Positions 49,101 to 60,786 of a stretch of DNA of 64,000 bases are shown here, piece by piece. Source of the stretch: Archivesica marissinica. Lineage: Eukaryota > Mollusca > Bivalvia > Venerida > Vesicomyidae. The DNA lies in the NCBI GenBank assembly GCA_014843695.1, contig CM026401.1, forward strand, positions 28,998,610 to 29,062,609, given 5' to 3'. Position 1 is the first letter of the stretch. The number at the start of each line of letters is the position of its first letter. The position numbers and the translations under genes were made by a program. Under the pieces are notes generated by a model. It did no database searches and was not told where the DNA came from. It saw only the letters and a list, made by a program, of their open reading frames with translations.

Positions 49101-51683
49101 TAACGTATAGTTGTATTGTATACATGCAGCATGTTCCGTATAGTTGCATGGTATGCATACAGCATGTACCGTATAGTTGCGTGGTATACATACAGCATGT
49201 ACCGTATAGTTGTATAGTATACATACAGCATGTACTGTATAGTTGTATAGTATACATACACCATGTACCGTATAGTTGTATAGTATACATACAGCATGTA
49301 CCGTATAGTTGTATCGTATACATACAGCATGTACCGTATAGTTGTATGGTATACATACAGCATGTACCGTATAGTTGTATAGTATACATACAGCATGTAC
49401 CATATAGTTGTATAGTATACATACAGCATGTTCCGTACAGTTGTATAGTATACATACAGCATGTACCGTATAGTTGTATGGTATACATACAGCATGTACC
49501 GTATAGTTGTATGGTATACATACAGCATGTACAGTATAGTTGTATAGTATACATACAGCATGTACAGTATAGTTGTATTGTATAAATACAGCTTGTACCG
49601 TATAGTTGTATAGTATACATACAGTGTGTACCGTATAGTTGTATAGCATACACACAGTGTGTACCGTATAGTTGTATAGTTTACATACAGCATGTACCGT
49701 ATAGTTGTATTGTATACATACAGCATGTACCGTATAGTTGTATGGTATACATACAGCATGTACCGTATAGTTGTATGGTATACACACAGCATGTACCGTA
49801 CAGTTGTATAGTATACATACAGCATGTTCCGTATAGTTGTATAGTATACACACAGCATGTACCGTATAGTTGTATGGTATACATACAGCATGTACCGTAT
49901 AGTTGCGTGGTATACATACAGCATGTACCGTATAGTTGTATGGTATACATACAGCATGTACCGTATAGTTGTATGGTATACACACAGCATGTACCGTACA
50001 GTTGTATAGTATACATACAGCATGTACCGTATAGTTGTATAGTATACACACAGCATGTACCGTATAGTTGTATGGTATACAAACAGCATGTACCGTATAG
50101 TTGCGTGGTATACATACAGCATGTACCGTTTAGTTGTATGGTATACATACAGCATGTACCGTATAGTTGTATGGTATACACACAGCATGTACCGTATAGT
50201 TTTATTGTATGCATACAGCATGTACCGTATAGTTGTATGGTATACATACAGCATGTACCGTATAGTTGTATAGTATACATACAGCATGTACCGTATAGTT
50301 GTATAGTATACATACTGCATGTACCGTATAGTTGTATAGTATACATACAGCATGTACCGTATAGTTGTATAGTATACATACAGCATGTACCATATAGTTG
50401 TATAGTATACATACAGCATGTACCGTATAGTTGTATAGTATACATACAGCATGTACCGTATAGTTGTATTGTATACATACAGCATGTACCGTATAGTTGT
50501 ATGGTATACATACAGCATGTACCGTATAGTTGTATGGTATACATACAGCATGTACCGTATAGTTGTATAGCATACACACAGTGTGTACCGTATAGTTGTA
50601 TAGTTTACATACAGCATGTACCGTATAGTTGTATTGTATACATACAGCATGTACAGTTTAGTTGTATAGTATACATACAGCATGTATCATATAGTTGCAT
50701 AGTATACATACACCATGTACCGTATAGTTGTATTGTATACATACAGCATGTACAGTATAGTTGTATTGTATACACACATCATGTACCGTATAGTTGTATG
50801 GTATACATACAGCATGTACCGTATAGTTGTATGGTATACATACACCATGTACCATATAGTTGTATAGTATACATACATCATGTACCGTATAGTTGTATAG
50901 TATACATACATCATGTAACGTATAGTTGTATTGTATACATGCAGCATGTTCCGTATAGTTGCATGGTATGCATACAGCATGTACCGTATAGTTGCGTGGT
51001 ATACATACAGCATGTACCGTATAGTTGTATAGTATACATACAGCATGTACTGTATAGTTGTATAGTATACATACACCATGTACCGTATAGTTGTATAGTA
51101 TACATACAGCATGTACCGTATAGTTGTATCGTATACATACAGCATGTACCGTATAGTTGTATGGTATACATACAGCATGTACCGTATAGTTGTATGGTAT
51201 ACATACAGTATGTACCGTATAGTTGTAGAGTATACATACAGCATGTACCATATAGTTGTATGGTATACATACAGCATGTTCCGTACAGTTGTATAGTATA
51301 CATACAGCATGTACCGTATAGTTGTATGGTATACATACAGCATGTACCGTATAGTTGTATGGTATACATACAGCATGTACAGTATAGTTGTATAGTATAC
51401 ATACAGCATGTACAGTATAGTTGTATTGTATAAATACAGCTTGTACCGTATAGTTGTATAGTATACATACAGTGTGTACCGTATAGTTGTATAGCATACA
51501 CACAGTGTGTACCGTATAGTTGTATAGTTTACATACAGCATGTACCGTATAGTTGTATTGTATACATACAGCATGTACCGTATAGTTGTATGGTATACAT
51601 ACAGCATGTACCGTATAGTTGTATGGTATACACACAGCATGTACCGTACAGTTGTATAGTATACATACAGCATGTTCCGTATA
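46159..51683. repeat. 33-bp satellite array, left block
   Basis: Units contain ccgtatagttgtatagtata and catacagcatgta, period 33 bp. Two copies of a 55-unit, 1815-bp block are visible: the marker atgttccgta near an atgcagc variant is at 49131 and 50946. A 784-bp shift is visible near 48081 and 48865 (tgtatcatatag). Because 33 is divisible by three, all three minus frames and one plus frame are largely open, giving frames of up to 603 codons (CMYTIQLYGTC-, YIQHVPYSCIV-like). Multiple overlapping open frames on both strands argue against coding. Confidence 0.97.
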
Positions 51684-52500
51684 CCGTATTTAGCTGTGTA
51701 TAGTGCGCTACCGTGTATAGTGCGCACCCACGATATGGCACGAAAATCGGCGGAAAAACTGAGTTCCTATGTATAGTGCACGTGAAAAACGCAATTTTCC
51801 AAGTCAAAATTTAACATTTATCAAGAATCGCTAAAAATTGTGCTCCGTGATTTTTACAACTTATATTAATCACTCGAGATATACCTCATCGAGTAACGGT
51901 AACGCACTCGGGCACACCTGCTCAAATTTCTCGACACGTTCTCAAACATCTCAACACGTTCTCAAACATGTCAGCAGATGCTCAAACTTCTCAACACGTG
52001 AAGCCTACCTAATTAACTGGGACCCATTGTGAAAGGTTTGTCGAAATTAATTATCGCTACAATCAATTGAAATACTGCAGCAAAAATTTTTTTTTATGCA
52101 ATGCATTGTACATTGTACGGCGAAGTACGCGAAAAGTACGGGAAATATTACATACGATAAAACCACGTGATGTTATCAAATCGCCATTTTTTATGCATTT
52201 ACTAATTTCAATTAAATTCTTCAAAGTTTGCCAAAATAAACGCAATATATGCTAATTTTGTGGTCTTATTCATTTCATTTATTTATATAGACTATCGGCA
52301 ACTGGTTTTAATAGCTAGTTTATAACGTTTGTCAAATGTAACAAATTATAGAATGACTGCTGGGCCGTTCGGGTCTAATTTCATGAAATTTTGGTCCGGA
52401 AAAAAATGTCCTGATGTCTGTACTGGTGTATAATGCGCAGTAGATAAAATGGATGAGGATTTCAGTAAGAAATGTGCGCACTATACACAGCTAAATACGG
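51684..52500. mobile_element. MITE with perfect 25-bp inverted repeats inserted in the 33-bp satellite (TA duplication)
   Basis: The left end 51684-51708 (ccgtatttagctgtgtatag tgcgc) and right end 52476-52500 are perfect inverted repeats. TA flanks both sides (51682-51683, 52501-52502), and removing the element with one TA restores a normal satellite unit (ttccgta-ta-gttgtatag). Length 817 bp, no transposase frame; interior has a small repeat of ctcaaacatctcaacacgtt type at 51924-51996. Structure fits a non-autonomous Tc1/mariner or pogo-type element. Confidence 0.9.
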
Positions 52501-55192
52501 TAGTTGTATAGTATACACACAGCATGTACCGTATAGTTGTATGGTATACATACAGCATGTACCGTATAGTTGCGTGGTATACATACAGCATGTACCGTAT
52601 AGTTGTATGGTATACATACAGCATGTACCGTATTGTTGTATGGTATACACACAGCATGTACCGTACAGTTGTATAGTATACATACAGCATGTACCGTATA
52701 GTTGTATAGTATACACACAGCATGTACCGTATAGTTGTATGGTATACAAACAGCATGTACTATATAGTTGCGTGGTATACATACAGCATGTACCGTATAG
52801 TTGTATGGTATACATACAGCATGTACCGTATAGTTGTATGGTATACACACAGCATGTACCGTATAGTTGCGTAGTATACATACAGCATGTACCGTATAGT
52901 TGTATAGTATACACACAGCATGTACCGTATAGTTGTATGGTATACACACAGCATGTACCGTATAGTTGCGTGGTATACATACAGCATGTACCGTATAGTT
53001 GTATGGTATACATACAGCATGTACCATATAGTTATATGGTATACATACAGCATGTACCGTATAGTTGCGTGGTATACATACAGCATGTACTGTATAGTTG
53101 TATGGTATACATACAGCATGTACCGTATAGTTGTATGGTATACAAACAGCATGTACCGTACAGTTGTATAGTATACATACAGCATGTACCGTATTGTTGT
53201 ATAGTATACATACAGCATGTACCATATAGTTGTATTGTATACATACAGCATGTTCCGTATAGTTGTATAGTATACATACAGCATGTACCGTATAGTTGTA
53301 TAGTATACACACAGCATGTACCGTATAGTTGTATGGTATACATACAGCATGTACCGTATAGTTGCGTGGTATACACACAGTGTGTACCGTATAGTTGTAT
53401 AGTATACATACACCATGTACCGTATAGTTGTATGGTATGCATATATCATGTACCGTATAGTTGTATAGTATACATACTGCATGTACCGTATAGTTGTATA
53501 GTATACATACAGCATGTACTGTATAGTTGTATAGTATACATACAGCATGTACTGTATAGTTGTATAGTATACATACACCATGTACCGTATAGTTGCATAG
53601 AATACATACAGCATTTACCGTATAGTTGTATAGTATACATACAGCATGTACCGTATAGTTGTATAGTATACACACAGCATGTACCGTATAGTTGTATAGT
53701 ATGCATACAGCATGTACCGTATAGTTGTATAGTATACATACAGCATGTACCGTATAGTTGTATAGTATACACACAGCATGTACCGTATAGTTGTATAGTA
53801 TGCATACAGCATGTACCGTATAGTTGTATGGTATACATACAGCATGTACCGTATAGTTGTAAAGTATACATACAGCATGTAACGTATAGTTGTATTGTAT
53901 ACATACTGCATGTACCATATAGTTGTATAGTATACATACAGCATGTACCGTATAGTTGTATAGTATACATACAGCATGTACCGTATAGTTGTATAGTATA
54001 TATACTACATGTACTGTATAGTTGTATGGTATACATACAGCATGTACCGTATAGTTGTATAGTTTACACACAGCATGTACCGTATAGTTGTATAGTATAC
54101 ACACAGCATGTACTGTATAGTTGAATAGTATACATACATCATGTACCGTATAGTTTTATTGTATACATACAGCATGTACCGTATAGTTGTATGGTATACA
54201 TACAGCATGTACCGTATAGTTGTATAGTATACATACAGCATGTAACGTATAGTTGTATTGTATACATACTGCATGTACCGTATAGTTGTATAGATACAAC
54301 AGTGTACCGTATAGTTGTATAGTATACATACACATGTACGTATAGTTGTATTGTATACATACTGCATGTACCGTATATTGTATAGATCACACATGTACCT
54401 ATAGTTTAAGTATACTACCATCGATTTTAGTAACTACCAGTACCGTATAGTTTATACATACACCATGTACCGTATAGTTGTATAGTATACATACTGCATG
54501 TACTGTATAGTTGTATGGTATACATACAGCATGTACCGTATAGTTGTATAGTATACACACAGCATGTACCGTATAGTTGTATAGTATACACACAGCATGT
54601 ACCGTATAGTTGTATTGTATACATACAGCATGTACCATATAGTTGTATGGTATACATACAGCATGTACAGTATAGTTGTATAGTATACATACAGCATGTA
54701 CCATATAGTTGTATGGTATACATACAGCATGTACCGTATAGTTGTATAGTATACATACAGCATTTACAGTATAGTTGTATAGTATACATACAGCATGTAC
54801 AGTATAGTTGTATTGTATAAATACAGCTTGTACCGTATAGTTGTATAGTATACATACAGTGTGTACCGTATAGTTGTATAGCATACACACAGTGTGTACC
54901 GTATAATTGTATAGTTTACATACAGCATGTACCGTATAGTTGTATAGTATACACACAGCATGTACCGTACAGTTGTATAGTATACATACAGCATGTACCA
55001 TATAGTTGTATGGTATACATACAGCATGTACCGTATAGTTGCGTGGTATACATACAGCATGTACCGTATAGTTGTATGGTATACATACAGCATGTACCGT
55101 ATAGTTGTATAGTATACATACAGCATGTACTGTATAGTTGTATAGCATACACACAGTGTATAGTATAGTTGTATAGTATACATACACCATGT
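52501..55192. repeat. 33-bp satellite array, second block
   Basis: Same unit as the left block. A patch at about 54285-54440 is rich in small deletions (agatacaacagtg, tatattgtatagatcac) and breaks the period. Confidence 0.96.
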
Positions 55193-55463
55193 TATGTTAT
55201 ATGTTATATTTCGGGTTTTACGCCTGCATCATCACCATTTTTGGGCTATATCGCCGGCGGGCAGTTTACCTAACAACACCTTTCCTGGGCAGGCTCCAGT
55301 GGTTAACCAGTACTTGGGTGCAACAACCTCCGTAAGAAACTGCCAACTTGTTCATATAAATGAAACATGGTCTGAGCAGGGCTCAAACTCGTGACCATCA
55401 GCGATGATAGGTTACAGTGGTATGCAAGTCAGCGACCTTAACCACTCGACCACGTAGGCGGAC
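55193..55463 (-). mobile_element. Full-length tRNA-derived SINE 'family A', copy 1
   Basis: Read on the minus strand: head gtccgcctacgtggtcgagt with A box tggtcgagtgg, ggtcgctgacttgcatacca, B-box region gagtttgagccc, then cagaccatgtttcatttata and a 3' part with gatgatgcaggcgtaaaacc. The 13 bases acatacaccatgt flank it at 55180-55192 and 55464-55476, and are ordinary satellite sequence, so the SINE inserted into the array. Confidence 0.88.
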
Positions 55464-56432
55464 ACATACACCATGTACCGTATAGTTGTATGGCATGCAT
55501 ACATCATGTACCGTATAGTTGTATAGTATACATACAGCATGTACCGTATAGTTGTATAGTATACATACAACATGTACCGTATAGTTGTATAGTATACATA
55601 CAGCATGTACTGTATAGTTGTATAGTATACATACACCATGTACCATATAGTTGTATAGTAGTTGTATAGTATACATACAGCAATGTACCGTATAGTTGTA
55701 TAGTATACATACAGCATGTACCGTATAGTTGTATAGTATACATACAGCATGTACCGTATCGTTGTATTATCTACATACAGCATGTACCATATAGTTGTAT
55801 AGTATACACACAGCATGTACCGTACAGTTGTATAGTATACATACAGCATGTACCGTATTGGTGTATAGTATACATACAGCATGTACCGTATAGTTGCATA
55901 GTATACATACAGCATTTACCGTATAGTTGTATAGTATACATACACCATGTACCGTATAGTTGTATAGTAGTTGTATTGTATGCATACAGCATGTACTGTA
56001 TAGTTGTATTGTATACATACAGCATGTATCGTATAGTTGTATGGTATACATACAGCATGTACCGTATAGTTGTATAGTATACATACAGCATGTACCGTAT
56101 AGTTGTATAGTATACATACACCATATACCGTATAGTTGTATGGTATGCATACATCATGTACCGTATAGTTGTATGGTATACATACAGCATGTACTGTATA
56201 GTTGTATAGTATACATACAGCATGTACTGTATAGTTGTATAGTATACATACACCATGTACCGTATAGTTGTATAATAGTTGTATTGTATACATGCAGCAT
56301 GTACTGTATAGTTGTATTGTATACATACAGCATGTACCATATAGTTGTCTGGTATACATACAGTGTGTACCGTATAGTTGTATAGCATACACACAGTGTA
56401 TAGTATAGTTGTATAGTATACATACACCATGT
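55464..56432. repeat. 33-bp satellite array, third block
   Basis: Same 33-bp family; contains longer units with the insertion marker gttgtatagtagttgtatag (near 55650, 55967, 56275). Confidence 0.95.
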
Positions 56433-56703
56433 TATGTTATATGTTATATTTCGGGTTTTACGCCTGCATCATCACCATTTTTGGGCTATATCGCCGGCGG
56501 GCAGTTTACCTAACAACACCTTTCCTGGGCAGGCTCCAGTGGTTAACCAGTACTTGGGTGCACCAACCTCCGTAAGAAACTGCCAACTTGTTCATATAAA
56601 TGAAACATGGTCTGAGCAGGGCTCGAACTCGTGACCATCAGTGATGATAGGTTACAGTGGTATGCAAGTCAGCGACCTTAACCACTCGACCACGGAGGCG
56701 GAC
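56433..56703 (-). mobile_element. tRNA-derived SINE 'family A', copy 2 (segmental duplicate of copy 1)
   Basis: It has the same 271-bp length, same orientation, same 13-bp flanks and same satellite neighbours as copy 1, exactly 1240 bp away. I count about four base differences (caccaacc/caacaacc, ctcgaactc/ctcaaactc, agtgatg/agcgatg, cggagg/cgtagg). It arose by duplication of the region, not by a second insertion. Its B box (gagttcgagccc) is the better-preserved one. Confidence 0.9.
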
Positions 56704-59700
56704 ACATACACCATGTACCGTATAGTTGTATGGTATGCATACATCATGTACCGTATAGTTGTATAGTATACATACTGCATGTACCGCATAGTTGTATAAT
56801 ACACAAACAGCATGTACTGTATAGTTGTATAGTATACATACAGCATGTACTGTATAGTTGTATAGTATACATACACCATGTACCGTATAGTTGTATAATA
56901 GTTGTATAGTATACATACAGCATGTACCGTATAGTTGTATAGTATACATACAGCATGTACCGTATAGTTGTATAGTATACATACAGCATGTACTGTATAG
57001 TTGTATAGTATACATACACCATGTACCGTATAGTTGTATAGTAGTTGTATAGTATACATACAGCAATGTACCGTATAGTTGTATAGTATACATACAGCAT
57101 GTACCGTATAGTTGTATAGTATACATACAGCATGTACCGTATCATTGTATTATCTACATACAGCATGTACCATATAGTTGTATAGTATACACACAGCATG
57201 TACCGTACAGTTGTATAGTATACATACAGCATGTACCGTATTGGTGTATAGTATACATACAGCATGTACCGTATAGTTGCATAGTATACATACAGCATTT
57301 ACCGTATAGTTGTATAGTATACATACACCATGTACCGTATAGTTGTATAGTAGTTGTATTGTATGCATACAGCATGTACTGTATAGTTGTATTGTATACA
57401 TACAGCATGTACCGTATAGTTGTATGGTATACATACAGCATGTACCGTATAGTTGTATAGTATACATACAGCATGTACCGTATAGTTGTATAGTATACAT
57501 ACACCATGTACCGTATGGTTGTATGGTATGCATACATCATGTACCGTATAGTTGTATAGTATACATACTGCATGTACCGTATAGTTGTATAGTATACATA
57601 CTTCATGTACCGTATAGTTGTATAGTATACATACAGCATGTACCGTATAGTTGTATAGTATACATACAACATGTACCGTATAGTTGTATAGTATACATAC
57701 AGCATGTAATGTATAGTTGTATAGTATACATACACCATGTACCGTATAGTTGTATAGTAGTTGTATAGTATACATACAACAATGTACCGTATAGTTGTAT
57801 AGTATACATAGAGCATGTACCGTATAGTTGTATAGTATACATACAGCATGTACCATATAGTTGTATTATCTACATACAGCATGTACCATATAGTTGCATA
57901 GTATACACACAGCATGTACCGTACAGTTGTATAGTATACATACAGCATGTACCGTATAGTTGCATAGTTTACATACAGCATTTACCGTATAGTTGTATAG
58001 TATACATACAGCATGTACCGTATAGTTGCATAGTATACATACAGCATGTACCGTATAGTTGTATAGTATACACACAGCATGTACCGTATAGTTGTATAGT
58101 ATACATGCATCATGTACCGTATAGTTTTATTGTATGCAAACAGCATGTACCGTATAGTTGTATGGTATACATACAGCATGTACCGTATAGTTGTATAGAA
58201 TACACACAGCCTGTACCGTATAGTTGTATAGTATACATACAGCATGTACCGTATAGTTGTATAGTATACATACAGCATGTACCGTATAGTTGTATTATCT
58301 ACATACAGCATGTACCATATAGTTGTATAGTATACATACAGCATGTAGTGTATAGTTGTATAGTATACATACACCATGTACCGTATAGTTGTATAGTAGT
58401 TGTATAGTATACATACAGCAATGTACCGTATAGTTGTATAGTATACATACAGCATGTACCGTATAGTTGTATAGTATACATACAGCATGTACCGTATAGT
58501 TGTATTATCTACATACAGCATGTACCATATAGTTGTATAGTATACACACAGCATGTACTGTACAGTTGTATTGTATACATACAGCATGTACCGTATAGTT
58601 GTATGGTATACATACAGCATGTACCGTATAGTTGTATAGTATACATACAGCATGTACTGTATTGTTGTATAGTATACATACAGCATGTACCGTATAGTTG
58701 TATTATCTACATACAGCATGTACCATATAGTTGTATAGTATACACACAGCATGTACCGTACAGTTATATATTATACACACAGCATGTACCGTACAGTTTC
58801 ATAGTATACATACAGCATGTACCGTATAGTTGTATAGTATACATACAGCATGTACCGTATAATTGCATAGTATACATACAGCATTTACCGTATAGTTGTA
58901 TAGTATACATACAGCATGTACCGTATAGTGGCATAGTATACATACAGCATGTACCGTATAGTTGTATAGTATACACACAGCATGTACCGTATAGTTGTAT
59001 AGTATACATACATCATGTACCGTATAGTTTTATTGTATGCATACAGCATGTACCGTATAGTTGTATGGTATACATACAGCATGTACCGTATAGTTGTATA
59101 GTATACATACAGCATGTAACGCATAGTTGTATTGTATACATACTGCATGTACCGTATAGTTGTATAGTATACATACAGCATGTACCGTATAGTTGTATAG
59201 TATACATACAGCATGTACCGTATAGTTGTATAGTATACATACTGCATGTACTGTATAGTTGTATGGTATACATACAGCATGTACCGTATAGTTGTATAGT
59301 ATACACACAGCATGTACCGTATAGTTGTATAGTATACATACAGCATGTACCGTATAGTTGTATTGTATACATACAGCATGTACCATATAGTTGTATGGTA
59401 TACATACAGCATGTACAGTATAGTTGTATAGTATACATACAGCATGTACAGTATAGTTGTATTGTATACATACAGCATGTACCGTATAGTTGTATGGTAT
59501 ACATACAGTGTGTACCGTATAGTTGTATAGCATACACACAGTGTGTACCGTATAGTTGTATAGTTTACATACAGCATGTACCGTATAGTTGTATTGTATA
59601 CATACAGCATGTACAGTATAGTTGTATAGTATACATACAGCATGTACCATATAGTTGTATAGTATACATATACCATGTACTGTATAGTTGTATAGTATAC

Positions 59701-59786
59701 ATACACCATGTACCGTATAGTTGTATAGTAGTTGTATTGTATACATACAGCATGTACTGTATAGTTGTATTGTATACATACAGCAT
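56704..59786. repeat. 33-bp satellite array, fourth block, up to the gap
   Basis: Same 33-bp family with repeated 'tagtagttg' markers (near 56895, 57039, 57347, 57757, 58395, 59726). The array is cut by the N gap. Confidence 0.96.
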
Positions 59787-60786
59787 NNNNNNNNNNNNNN
59801 NNNNNNNNNNNNNNNNNNNNNNNNNNNNNNNNNNNNNNNNNNNNNNNNNNNNNNNNNNNNNNNNNNNNNNNNNNNNNNNNNNNNNNNNNNNNNNNNNNNN
59901 NNNNNNNNNNNNNNNNNNNNNNNNNNNNNNNNNNNNNNNNNNNNNNNNNNNNNNNNNNNNNNNNNNNNNNNNNNNNNNNNNNNNNNNNNNNNNNNNNNNN
60001 NNNNNNNNNNNNNNNNNNNNNNNNNNNNNNNNNNNNNNNNNNNNNNNNNNNNNNNNNNNNNNNNNNNNNNNNNNNNNNNNNNNNNNNNNNNNNNNNNNNN
60101 NNNNNNNNNNNNNNNNNNNNNNNNNNNNNNNNNNNNNNNNNNNNNNNNNNNNNNNNNNNNNNNNNNNNNNNNNNNNNNNNNNNNNNNNNNNNNNNNNNNN
60201 NNNNNNNNNNNNNNNNNNNNNNNNNNNNNNNNNNNNNNNNNNNNNNNNNNNNNNNNNNNNNNNNNNNNNNNNNNNNNNNNNNNNNNNNNNNNNNNNNNNN
60301 NNNNNNNNNNNNNNNNNNNNNNNNNNNNNNNNNNNNNNNNNNNNNNNNNNNNNNNNNNNNNNNNNNNNNNNNNNNNNNNNNNNNNNNNNNNNNNNNNNNN
60401 NNNNNNNNNNNNNNNNNNNNNNNNNNNNNNNNNNNNNNNNNNNNNNNNNNNNNNNNNNNNNNNNNNNNNNNNNNNNNNNNNNNNNNNNNNNNNNNNNNNN
60501 NNNNNNNNNNNNNNNNNNNNNNNNNNNNNNNNNNNNNNNNNNNNNNNNNNNNNNNNNNNNNNNNNNNNNNNNNNNNNNNNNNNNNNNNNNNNNNNNNNNN
60601 NNNNNNNNNNNNNNNNNNNNNNNNNNNNNNNNNNNNNNNNNNNNNNNNNNNNNNNNNNNNNNNNNNNNNNNNNNNNNNNNNNNNNNNNNNNNNNNNNNNN
60701 NNNNNNNNNNNNNNNNNNNNNNNNNNNNNNNNNNNNNNNNNNNNNNNNNNNNNNNNNNNNNNNNNNNNNNNNNNNNNNNNNNNNNN
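59787..60786. other. Assembly gap (1000 N)
   Basis: Exactly 1000 N, a typical placeholder of unknown true length. Any protein frame crossing it is meaningless. The satellite family changes across it. Confidence 0.99.

Noticed and set aside
46135..59700. YIQHVPYSCIV / CMYTIQLYGTC repeat proteins of up to 600 codons
   Set aside because: Several overlapping frames on both strands are open at once in a 33-bp satellite. Variants show no codon-position bias that I can see by eye.
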